DNA from: UBA7239 sp035430165
Lineage (GTDB): Bacteria > Pseudomonadota > Gammaproteobacteria > Pseudomonadales > UBA7239
Direction of reading: 5' to 3'
DNA length: 25,834 nt
Assembly: GCA_035430165.1 (NCBI GenBank)
Contig: DAOMGE010000039.1
Span: forward strand, 1 to 25,834
The notes beneath the pieces were generated by a model, which saw only the letters and a program-made list of their open reading frames with translations, was not told where the DNA came from and did not search any database. The stretch's first letter is position 1. Each line of letters opens with the position of its first letter. The position numbers and the translations under genes are program-made. Below, in pieces: positions 1-5,955 of the stretch.

Positions 1-60
1 TATGAGTGAATAAACCAAACAGGAAAAATAACATGATCTATTCTCAAAATACCCCGGAAT

Positions 61-113
61 AAAAGGGGTCAGAGACACTTGAGAATTATTCCCTTTTGTC
101 TCTGACCCCTTTT
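61..113. repeat. REP-1 hairpin, copy A
   Basis: The left arm AAAAGGGGTCAGAGACA (61-77) is the exact reverse complement of TGTCTCTGACCCCTTTT (97-113), giving a 17-bp stem with a 19-nt loop. The same 53-bp hairpin recurs without change at 1143-1195, and one arm recurs at 1925-1941. Palindromes of this type beside a RAYT gene are the REP/REPIN sequences such transposases recognise (known for the family). That this enzyme acts on this hairpin is inferred. Confidence 0.85.
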
Positions 114-203
114 TCTGGCCTGCCACGCCTAGTTCGGACAACTTTCATCCCCGTCGCCATTTCAATTTCTTCCCTGAACCGCGAATTACCCAGAGGCGCA
201 GAA
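114..203 (-). pseudogene. Truncated 3' end of a second RAYT transposase
   Basis: Read on the minus strand, this segment encodes the last residues of a RAYT (APLGNSRFREEIEMATGMKV and the tail up to the GRPEKGVRDKRE C-terminus). The final codons and the stop lie inside the adjoining REP-1 hairpin. Positions 61-203 align without gaps to 1143-1285 with six mismatches. Five of the six are synonymous and one changes Lys to Arg. The reading frame is cut at about position 204, where a different hairpin repeat begins, so the catalytic region is absent. It is therefore a remnant of a sister RAYT copy and cannot be functional on its own. Confidence 0.8.
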
Positions 204-204
204 C

Positions 205-270
205 AAAAAGGTGCCGGAGGGATTATTTTTTGATCAATCTGTACATTTTTAAATCCCTACGGCACCTTTT
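205..270. repeat. REP-2 hairpin, complete copy
   Basis: Arms AAAAGGTGCCGGAGGGA (206-222) and TCCCTACGGCACCTTTT (254-270) are inverted complements with one mismatch, around an AT-rich loop. The first 38 bp (205-242) recur identically at 1100-1137 in the same orientation. It differs in sequence from the GGGGTCAGAGAC hairpin, so it is a second repeat family. The enzyme that mobilises it is unknown. Confidence 0.75.
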
Positions 271-271
271 C

Positions 272-285
272 GGTAAAATTTTACC
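272..285. promoter_or_regulatory. 14-bp perfect palindrome upstream of the exported-protein gene
   Basis: GGTAAAATTTTACC is self-complementary over all 14 bases and ends 26 bases before the first ATG of the downstream gene. Position and symmetry suit a repressor operator overlapping a promoter; TAAAAT within it resembles a -10 box, but I see no good -35. It may instead be part of the adjoining repeat. The functional role is inference. Confidence 0.3.
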
Positions 286-311
286 AATGTGCTCAGTTAA
301 TCCGGGAAGCA

Positions 312-1085
312 ATGATGAAGTCATTTAGTAGCACCATAAGAACACTAGCGCTTTGCGCTAGCATCGCAGTCGTGAGTTTAGGCACATTGCATGCGGAGCA
401 TGCAAGTCAAGACAAGGCCGCTACGCCAAGTAGTCCTCCCGCACTAGGCAATTTGAGGGGGGTGCCTGTGGCCATACCCGCTGAATACCAATTTTTTGCC
501 GTGAACTACGTCGGTGAAAATGTCTGGGCCGGTATCAAACGCAAGGAACCGGCTACATTGGAAACGCCGATTGAAGGTTTTGGTATTCGCGTCAAGCTAC
601 CGGATCTACAGCCCGCCAACACCCCCGCTTTGCTGGCCGAGTGGCAACAAATCACGCGCACCAGTGCATTTTATCCGTGGCTAGAGGTGAGTGTTTCGTC
701 TATGAATGCCGAGCTTACACGCCAAAAATGGGATCACCTTTGGATTGAAGCTTGGGGACTCCACAGACCTTCTCCTGGCTGTCACTATCAAAAAACGGAA
801 GAAAGGCGTTTTGGATTGTCTGTGGAAAGATTGGTATGTGACAACCAAAAACTACTCGACATGCACAGCAGCGATTTTTTATATGATGAATCGGAATGGA
901 AAACCATCATTATTTGTGAAACCAGGCCGACACCCAGACATATCTGTCAACATTTTTTCCCCATTCCAGAAATGCAAGCTGATATAAAATTCAGCTTTTA
1001 TCCCGAGAATTTAGAGGATTGGAAAACCAATCAAGAAAAGATTACTGTCCTACTAAAAAGCTTTATCGTGCAATCCTCAAAATAA
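312..1085 (+). CDS. Exported protein of unknown function, passenger between repeats
   Basis: This encodes 257 aa that I cannot assign to a family. The N-terminus (residues 1-29) is a typical signal peptide: a short basic start, a hydrophobic stretch LALCASIAVVSLG and a likely cleavage after LHA, so the mature protein should be periplasmic or secreted. The mature part is soluble-looking, with several aromatic-rich stretches and four to five cysteines in its second half. Two ATGs stand in tandem at 312 and 315. The purine-rich GGGAAG at 304-309 is better spaced for the second, so translation may begin at 315. The gene is bracketed by direct repeats (205-242/1100-1137 and 61-203/1143-1285) and has no partner gene on its strand. 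Its codon use looks more AT-rich than the housekeeping genes further right, suggesting acquisition. Confidence 0.7.
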   Translation: MMKSFSSTIRTLALCASIAVVSLGTLHAEHASQDKAATPSSPPALGNLRGVPVAIPAEYQFFAVNYVGENVWAGIKRKEPATLETPIEGFGIRVKLPDLQPANTPALLAEWQQITRTSAFYPWLEVSVSSMNAELTRQKWDHLWIEAWGLHRPSPGCHYQKTEERRFGLSVERLVCDNQKLLDMHSSDFLYDESEWKTIIICETRPTPRHICQHFFPIPEMQADIKFSFYPENLEDWKTNQEKITVLLKSFIVQSSK

Positions 1086-1099
1086 AATCAACCGTGAGC

Positions 1100-1137
1100 A
1101 AAAAGGTGCCGGAGGGATTATTTTTTGATCAATCTGT
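1100..1137. repeat. REP-2 half copy
   Basis: These 38 bp are identical to 205-242. Only the left arm and part of the loop are present; the matching right arm is missing and the sequence runs within five bases into the REP-1 hairpin. Together the two copies form direct repeats flanking the exported-protein gene. Confidence 0.8.
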
Positions 1138-1142
1138 GTAGT

Positions 1143-1195
1143 AAAAGGGGTCAGAGACACTTGAGAATTATTCCCTTTTGTCTCTGACCCCTTTT
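1143..1195. repeat. REP-1 hairpin, copy B (left end of RAYT element)
   Basis: This is identical to 61-113, with 17-bp perfect arms at 1143-1159 and 1179-1195. The right arm is also coding: on the minus strand it specifies the C-terminal residues of the transposase, and the stop codon falls in the loop. Its first 30 bases are inverted relative to 1913-1942 at the other end of the element. Confidence 0.85.
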
Positions 1196-1872
1196 TCTGG
1201 CCTGCCACGCTTGGTTCGCACAACTTTCATACCTGTCGCCATTTCAATTTCTTCCCTGAACCGCGAATTGCCCAGAGGCGCAGAAAACGTCGAAGCAATC
1301 CTGATGTCATGCACAATGTTTTTCGGCAACGCAACCGCAAACAACTCACGATAGCTGGCCGCCCTCTCCTCCCTATTCTTTCCAAGCCAGAGATAGCGTT
1401 CATGCGGCGTGACCAACGCATCTTCCCTGCCACCAGCGTTAGCGCAATAACTGCTCCAGCGATAATCGCCCGGATGCGCCACCATGCCCGCCGCCACCGG
1501 GTTCAATTCGATGTAGCGATAACACGCAAACAGATAATTCTCGGCATCCACCAGACTGCTTTTGTAACGCCCCTCCCACAATGTTCCACTGCGGCGATAC
1601 GTTTTGTTGACGTATTGCACATAACGCCGCCCGAGAGATTGCATCACCAGCGGAATGCCTGTTTCATCCTGTGGCGACATCAGGAAATGCGCGTGATTGG
1701 TCATCAATACATAGGCATGCAGCGCCACATGGAAACGCTGGCAAGCATCTGCCAACGCATCAAGGTAGAACAGGTAATCATCATCGGCGTAGAAACAGGC
1801 ACTGCGGTTATTGCCGCGCTGGATAACATGGCATGGCATTCCCGCCATAAAAATACGCGTCTTCCGTGGCAT
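1168..1872 (-). CDS. REP-associated tyrosine transposase (RAYT, Y1 family)
   Basis: This 234-aa single-strand DNA transposase belongs to the IS200-like Y1 superfamily. Such enzymes nick REP hairpins through a tyrosine and a metal bound by an HUH-type histidine pair. Visible motifs are the N-terminal MPCHVIQRGNNR, the histidine pair in MTNHAHFLMSP (about residues 57-67), WEGRYKSSLVD, and CYRYIELNPVAAGMV, which carries the probable catalytic tyrosine, followed by WSSYCAN. Length is normal for a RAYT and no inactivating change is visible. The start at 1872 is supported by AGGAAA upstream on the minus strand. The last 12 residues, GRPEKGVRDKRE, are encoded largely by the REP arm itself. The gene is monocistronic between its two repeat ends. 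Confidence 0.93.
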   Translation of the reverse strand: MPRKTRIFMAGMPCHVIQRGNNRSACFYADDDYLFYLDALADACQRFHVALHAYVLMTNHAHFLMSPQDETGIPLVMQSLGRRYVQYVNKTYRRSGTLWEGRYKSSLVDAENYLFACYRYIELNPVAAGMVAHPGDYRWSSYCANAGGREDALVTPHERYLWLGKNREERAASYRELFAVALPKNIVHDIRIASTFSAPLGNSRFREEIEMATGMKVVRTKRGRPEKGVRDKRE

Positions 1873-1912
1873 TCCACATTTCCTCCCTGGAAATTTGGTT
1901 TATTCTAACGAA

Positions 1913-1942
1913 ATGATTCTCAACTGTCTCTGACCCCTTTTT
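1913..1942. repeat. Right terminal half-REP of the RAYT element
   Basis: On the minus strand this reads AAAAGGGGTCAGAGACA followed by a GTTGAGAATCATT tail, matching 1143-1172 at 28 of 30 positions in inverted orientation. No second arm is present here, so it cannot form the REP-1 hairpin alone. It ends six bases before the ribosome-binding site of the next gene. Confidence 0.8.
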
Positions 1943-1958
1943 TCTCTGGAGCTATCAC

Positions 1959-3071
1959 ATGCTTACCCGCTTTGATGATTACTGCATCCACCAGACAACC
2001 GAGCCGCTGGCGCAGCCTTTCACCTCGGATCGCAATTTTTATGATCGCTACTGGTTCAACGGTTTTGACCGGGATGGCGGATTCATCTTCGAAGCGGGTT
2101 TCGGGATTTATCCCAACCGTCACATCATGGATGGTCACTTCAGCGTGGTGATCGACGGCGTGCAACATGCTTTCCATACCTCGCGCCGCGCGCCGCTGGA
2201 TCGCACGCAGACACAATCCGGCCCGTTCCGTGTGGAAGTGCTGGAACCGATGCGCAAGATCCGTTTACATCTGGCACCGAATGCAACCGGCATTGAGTGC
2301 GATCTGGTTTTTCATGCGCGCACGGCACCGGTACGTGAAGACAAGAACCTGATGAGTGAAGGTGTGCGCACCATCATGAACACCACGCGCTTTACCCAGT
2401 TCGGTTTCTGGCAAGGCCATTTCACCATTAACGGCCAACGCACCGAAGTAAATCTCGCAACAACGTATGGCACGCGCGACAAATCCTGGGGCTGGCGTCC
2501 GCTGGGTGAACCGGAAGCCGGCGCACCGGGATTATTGAACGGCGAACCCGGCGTGTACTGGGTATGGGCGCCGATGCATTTCGAGGATTGCTGCACACAC
2601 TACGCCACGTTTCAGGATCGCGATGGCAAACCGACGCAGGAAGGCGCGAGTATCGTGCCGGTTTATGCTGACAGCAGTGCAATTCCCGATGGCGAGGACA
2701 GTGGCGTGAATCATCTGAAAAAATTTGGCCACAAAATCAACTGGACCAAAGGCACACGCCGCGCGCACAGTGCTACCGTTTCACTGGAAGACCAGACGAT
2801 AGAACTCACACCGATACTCGCGTTCCAGATGTTGGCTATCGGTTACCAGCATCCCGAATGGGGCCACGGTTTCTGGAAAGGCGAAGAAGTGATTGCGGGC
2901 GAATCCTGGAAAATGGCTGAACTTGATCTGATGGATTACAAACACATCCATGTGCATCAGGTTGTGAAAGCACGCATGGGCGATAAAGTGGGTGTGGGTA
3001 CTTTAGAAACCGTGTGTTTCGGTCGGCATACGCCGTCAGGCTTCAAAGAGATTCTGGATGGTGCGCCGTAA
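1959..3071 (+). CDS. DUF7064-like / AttH-CrtC-related protein of unknown function
   Basis: This 370-aa protein has no signal peptide or membrane segment. It resembles the uncharacterised DUF7064/DUF7065 proteins, which are distantly related to the AttH/CrtC (hydroxyneurosporene synthase) lipocalin-like barrels. The clearest marker is YGTRDKSWGWRPLG near residue 169, matching the G-x-R-D-x-S-W-G-x-R signature of that group; the rest is beta-rich with many Trp, Tyr and His. Homologues often sit among lipid or steroid catabolism genes, but no substrate can be inferred here. The start is fixed by GGAG at 1948-1951. The RAYT element ends at 1942, so the native promoter has been displaced or lies beyond it. 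The 3' end overlaps the convergent membrane-protein gene by 29 bp. Confidence 0.65.
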   Translation: MLTRFDDYCIHQTTEPLAQPFTSDRNFYDRYWFNGFDRDGGFIFEAGFGIYPNRHIMDGHFSVVIDGVQHAFHTSRRAPLDRTQTQSGPFRVEVLEPMRKIRLHLAPNATGIECDLVFHARTAPVREDKNLMSEGVRTIMNTTRFTQFGFWQGHFTINGQRTEVNLATTYGTRDKSWGWRPLGEPEAGAPGLLNGEPGVYWVWAPMHFEDCCTHYATFQDRDGKPTQEGASIVPVYADSSAIPDGEDSGVNHLKKFGHKINWTKGTRRAHSATVSLEDQTIELTPILAFQMLAIGYQHPEWGHGFWKGEEVIAGESWKMAELDLMDYKHIHVHQVVKARMGDKVGVGTLETVCFGRHTPSGFKEILDGAP

Positions 3072-4470
3072 TTTCCCTGATACGCCCGACAATCTCGTTC
3101 GCGTCCGGCGTATCAGGTCTGACAAAATAAAATAATCCGTCCGCCGTCTGCCTTGCCAGCACAAAATCATGCTCGCGTGTGTATTGTTGCAGCACAGCAA
3201 TCTGTTGTGACCAGCGCGCCGGATTTATTCCAGATGACTTCTCATCAATGAATCTATCACCCTTGCGATATACCAGCAGATCCGGTTTTGCAGCGGCCAG
3301 ATAGTCCATCGTGACCAGGCCATCGTGGTGCGCAATCCATGCATCGTTCAATCCCCAGGTGTCGAGACTGCGCCAACCGGAATACAAGGGCAATAATCCC
3401 GCTTCGGTTGTTGCCAGCGTGTAATGACGATCAGCGTAATCGTGCAATATCTTCGCCACTTCATAGCGACTGTCCCTGGCGTAGGTGATGCGCACCGCAT
3501 GCGATATTTCACGTGTGAATGCGACGGAAACGTAGGTGGCCGCCACGGCAATACATGCCANNNNNNNNNNNNNNNNNNNNNNNNNNNNNNNNNNNNNNNN
3601 NNNNNNNNNNNNNNNNNNNNNNNNNNNNNNNNNNNNNNNNNNNNNNNNNNNNNNNNNNNNGACCGGATACAACAGATGCATGCCAACCAGAACAGAATCT
3701 TTTAGTGATCCGGGATAAAGTTGCCAAGCACCTTTCTTGTAATACGGATTCGGCAATGGATGCCCGAAATAATGCCAGTGCCAGAAAAAATAGGCGCCAC
3801 CCAGACACACAAATACCAGGGAGAAAATCTGCAGTAATTTTCGAAATCCCGATGCAGGCACCATGACGCGTACGCCACATAGCATGAAGATACCGAGTAA
3901 AACACCCTCAGGACGCACCAGCGCAGCCAGCAGGCACGCCAGCGCAAACAGGTAATCATTTCCCTTCGACAATTTTTCAGTTATAAACAGTTGCTGCGCT
4001 AACAGCCAGGACAATGCCACAAAAAACACAAACAATGGCGTACCGAAATAGGCCGCCGCCAGAAAGAATCCGGGGCCAACTGCAAAATACATGGCTGTCA
4101 AAAATGCAGGAATAACACCAGCGCCCTGCACACGGCGCATGCCGAAAAATATCAACAACACCGTGCCAACATGTGCCGCAATCGATAAAGAGCGCACAGC
4201 GTATTCAATGGACAAACCGGTCGCCTGCAAACCGGCAGCCAACACCATGAACAGAAAATCCGTCGCGCCATCCACAGGCGTGTCACCGGGATTCCAGACG
4301 ATGCCTTGCCCTGCCGCCAGATGCACGGCATAACGCATCAGGATGGCAGCATCTTCAAAGGGCGGGATGGAAAAATTGACGCACTGCGATGCAAACAACA
4401 AACAAAGTGCCAACAGAACCAGCGCAGCGATCCGGTCAACGTTGGCTGGCACGCTGGATTGCACAAACAT
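3043..4470 (-). CDS. Polytopic GT-C-type glycosyltransferase-like membrane protein (interrupted by assembly gap)
   Basis: This integral membrane protein has multiple hydrophobic helices in its N-terminal two thirds and a soluble C-terminal domain. Near the N-terminus (residues 38-70), FEDAAILMRYAVHLAAGQG followed by VWNPGD matches the first extracytoplasmic loop of GT-C enzymes (arabinofuranosyltransferase or ArnT/PMT-like), where an acidic pair binds the polyprenyl-phosphate sugar donor. The middle is lost in a 100-N gap after LLYPV, so true length is unknown and some helices are probably missing; that the flanking halves share a frame is coincidental. The C-terminal half (YEVAKILHDYADRHYTLATT, LLVYRKGDRF) is a typical soluble tail of such proteins. 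It starts six bases after the MarR gene, suggesting co-transcription. Acceptor and sugar are unknown. Confidence 0.65.
   Translation of the reverse strand: MFVQSSVPANVDRIAALVLLALCLLFASQCVNFSIPPFEDAAILMRYAVHLAAGQGIVWNPGDTPVDGATDFLFMVLAAGLQATGLSIEYAVRSLSIAAHVGTVLLIFFGMRRVQGAGVIPAFLTAMYFAVGPGFFLAAAYFGTPLFVFFVALSWLLAQQLFITEKLSKGNDYLFALACLLAALVRPEGVLLGIFMLCGVRVMVPASGFRKLLQIFSLVFVCLGGAYFFWHWHYFGHPLPNPYYKKGAWQLYPGSLKDSVLVGMHLLYPVXXXXXXXXXXXXXXXXXXXXXXXXXXXXXXXXXXACIAVAATYVSVAFTREISHAVRITYARDSRYEVAKILHDYADRHYTLATTEAGLLPLYSGWRSLDTWGLNDAWIAHHDGLVTMDYLAAAKPDLLVYRKGDRFIDEKSSGINPARWSQQIAVLQQYTREHDFVLARQTADGLFYFVRPDTPDANEIVGRIREITAHHPESL
3561..3660. other. Assembly gap (100 N)
   Basis: Exactly 100 unknown bases, the conventional placeholder for a scaffold join of unknown size. 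It interrupts the GT-C-like membrane-protein gene. Confidence 0.99.
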
Positions 4471-4476
4471 CAGCGA

Positions 4477-4947
4477 TCAGGACGACGTGTTGCGACGGGC
4501 TGTCACCAGTTCCGACAGGATTTCTTTCAGCGTATCGAGTTTTTCACGGCCCACGAGTGCTTCACATTCCTGTTCCAGTTCTTCGTAAGCTTCCAGCGAA
4601 TCCTGCACCAGTTTTTTTCCCTTGGTGGTCAGTTTCAGTTTGCGGGCACGGCCATCGCTCGGATCATCCTGCTTGGTGATGTAGCCCTGCTTCTCGATAT
4701 CTGCAACGATCTGGCTCATCGCCTGCTTGGTCAGGCCATTCACCTGTGCCAGATCGACCAGACGCGAACCGTCACGAAAATTCAGGTTGAGGAATACCGT
4801 ATCCCAGTTCAGTTTCAGGCCCTTGTGGCCACGGGCTACGCTTTTTTCCATCAGGCGACGGGCGAACTCACGGCTCAGGTAATTGAAATCACGCCCCAGG
4901 TTGCGCTTGTAGCGGCTGTCCAGTTGTTTATCTTCAGTTTCACGCAT
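4477..4947 (-). CDS. MarR-family transcriptional regulator
   Basis: This 156-aa protein has the MarR winged-helix layout. Helical N-terminal dimer segments are followed by the recognition region LVDLAQVNGLTKQAMSQIV (about residues 63-81), the wing with the conserved DPSDGRARKLKLTTKG, and a C-terminal dimerisation helix rich in Glu and Leu. MarR proteins repress nearby genes and release DNA on binding small phenolic or acyl ligands. The start is supported by AGGAAA five bases upstream. It is divergent from the 3-hydroxyisobutyrate-dehydrogenase-like gene across a 115-bp spacer and precedes the GT-C-like gene in the same direction, so both are candidate targets. The ligand cannot be inferred. 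Confidence 0.9.
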   Translation of the reverse strand: MRETEDKQLDSRYKRNLGRDFNYLSREFARRLMEKSVARGHKGLKLNWDTVFLNLNFRDGSRLVDLAQVNGLTKQAMSQIVADIEKQGYITKQDDPSDGRARKLKLTTKGKKLVQDSLEAYEELEQECEALVGREKLDTLKEILSELVTARRNTSS

Positions 4948-5000
4948 GAGCTGTTTCCTGCGGGTAAGTAGTTTTCATCCAGCAATATAGTAAAGCAAAC

Positions 5001-5029
5001 TTGACCAAATACCTGTCTGACGTTATGGT
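5001..5029 (+). promoter_or_regulatory. Candidate sigma-70 promoter for the dehydrogenase-like gene
   Basis: TTGACC (5001-5006) and TATGGT (5024-5029) are separated by 17 bases and lie about 34 bp before the start at 5063. Both boxes are close to consensus. It lies in the spacer shared with the divergent MarR gene, so MarR control is plausible but not shown. Confidence 0.4.
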
Positions 5030-5062
5030 TCCTGCATCGCCACCCATCACGGAACGCATCCC

Positions 5063-5899
5063 ATGACAGCACGCACAGGATTCATCGGCCTCGGCAACAT
5101 CGGCAAACCCATGGCCATCCATCTCGCCAAAAGCGAATACCCGTGTACCGTTTTCGACATCAATCCCAAGGCCTGTGAAGAACTCGCTGCCGCCGGTGCC
5201 ACCGTTGCCGGCAACCCCGCGCAGTTGGCAGATGCCGCCGATTATATCGGCATTTGCGTGCGTGATGACGCCGACACCTTCGCCGTCATGCAAGGTGAAA
5301 ACGGCATACTCGCTACCGCAAAACCCGGCACCGTGGTCGCCATACACAGCACCGTCAAAATCGAGACCATTCGCAAACTCGCCGCCATGGCTGCAGAAAA
5401 ACAGGTGACGGTTTTTGATGCGCCCATTACCGGCGGTGCGCATGGTGCGGCCAGCAAACAGCTCTACTACATGTGCGGCGGTGATGAGCAGGTAGTACGC
5501 AACGCAGAAAAATTCATGCTCACATCAGGCCAGAAAGTGGTTTTTGCCGGTGAACTCGGCAGCGGCATGAAACTGAAATTGTGCAATAACCTGATGACCT
5601 ATATCGAACTGATGGCACTCCACGAAGGCATGAAACTGGCGAAGGCGTCCGGACTGAACCTGGATGTGTTGAAAGAAGTCACCAGCGGCAATGGCGTGCT
5701 GACCCCGAATATGAAAATGGTGTTCGATACCAAAAGAGGTTTTGATGAAAAAACCTTTGCGGAGATCATGACCGGATTCAAGGCAGTGGCGATCAAGGAT
5801 TTGTCCAGTGCACTCGACCTTGCCGACAGTCTCGATATCGCCCTGCCCGGCACCGGCACCTGCCGTGAAGCCATGAAGCAGGTGTTCGGTCACGGTTGA
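5063..5899 (+). CDS. NAD(P)-dependent beta-hydroxyacid dehydrogenase (3-hydroxyisobutyrate dehydrogenase-like)
   Basis: This 278-aa enzyme of the beta-hydroxyacid dehydrogenase family oxidises a beta-hydroxy acid to its semialdehyde or keto acid, or runs the reverse. Its Rossmann motif is GFIGLGNIGKPMA at residues 6-18, and an Asp ending beta-2 (VFDIN, D32) favours NAD over NADP. The substrate signature is DAPITGGAHGA (residues 119-129). The GSGMKLKLCNN motif gives the catalytic lysine K172, and KDLSSALDLA follows in the C-terminal helical domain. Length is slightly below the usual 290-300. The substrate is not fixed: 3-hydroxyisobutyrate, tartronate semialdehyde and related acids are all possible. 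No valine-catabolism genes adjoin it. It is divergent from the MarR regulator. Confidence 0.85.
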   Translation: MTARTGFIGLGNIGKPMAIHLAKSEYPCTVFDINPKACEELAAAGATVAGNPAQLADAADYIGICVRDDADTFAVMQGENGILATAKPGTVVAIHSTVKIETIRKLAAMAAEKQVTVFDAPITGGAHGAASKQLYYMCGGDEQVVRNAEKFMLTSGQKVVFAGELGSGMKLKLCNNLMTYIELMALHEGMKLAKASGLNLDVLKEVTSGNGVLTPNMKMVFDTKRGFDEKTFAEIMTGFKAVAIKDLSSALDLADSLDIALPGTGTCREAMKQVFGHG

Positions 5900-5923
5900 T
5901 CCATCGCACGCAATCACGCAAGA

Positions 5924-5953
5924 TGCAGGCATCCCGATGATGTGATGCCTGCA
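5924..5953 (+). other. Stem-loop abutting the start of the next gene
   Basis: TGCAGGCATC (5924-5933) and GATGCCTGCA (5944-5953) form a perfect 10-bp stem with a 10-nt loop. It follows the dehydrogenase stop by 24 bases and ends two bases before the GTG at 5956. No T-tract follows, so it is not a standard intrinsic terminator. It could shield an RNA 3' end or occlude ribosome entry for the downstream gene. Confidence 0.45.
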
Positions 5954-5955
5954 GC

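Larger units (their letters stand above)
1..311. other. Non-coding left flank with two REP-type hairpins
   Basis: No convincing gene lies in this stretch. Positions 1-60 are AT-rich and unrecognised. Positions 61-270 hold two hairpin repeats and a truncated transposase tail, listed separately. Positions 271-311 are the upstream region of the exported-protein gene and include a 14-bp perfect palindrome. Confidence 0.7.
1143..1942 (-). mobile_element. RAYT-REP element with terminal inverted repeats
   Basis: The unit consists of a left REP-1 hairpin, the RAYT gene and a right half-REP. Its ends match as inverted repeats over about 30 bp (1143-1172 against the complement of 1913-1942) with two mismatches. 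REP palindromes around a RAYT gene are the normal arrangement of this group; RAYTs are usually domesticated, single-copy genes that act on dispersed REPs rather than selfish insertion sequences. Here a partial second copy lies 1.08 kb to the left, so some duplication or rearrangement has happened. I see no obvious target-site duplication. Confidence 0.7.

Noticed and set aside
61..113. Reading the REP-1 hairpin as an intrinsic terminator.
   Set aside because: It has a long stem and terminal T-run, but it recurs identically beside the RAYT gene and its arm is coding there, so repeat identity explains it better. Some terminator activity is not excluded.
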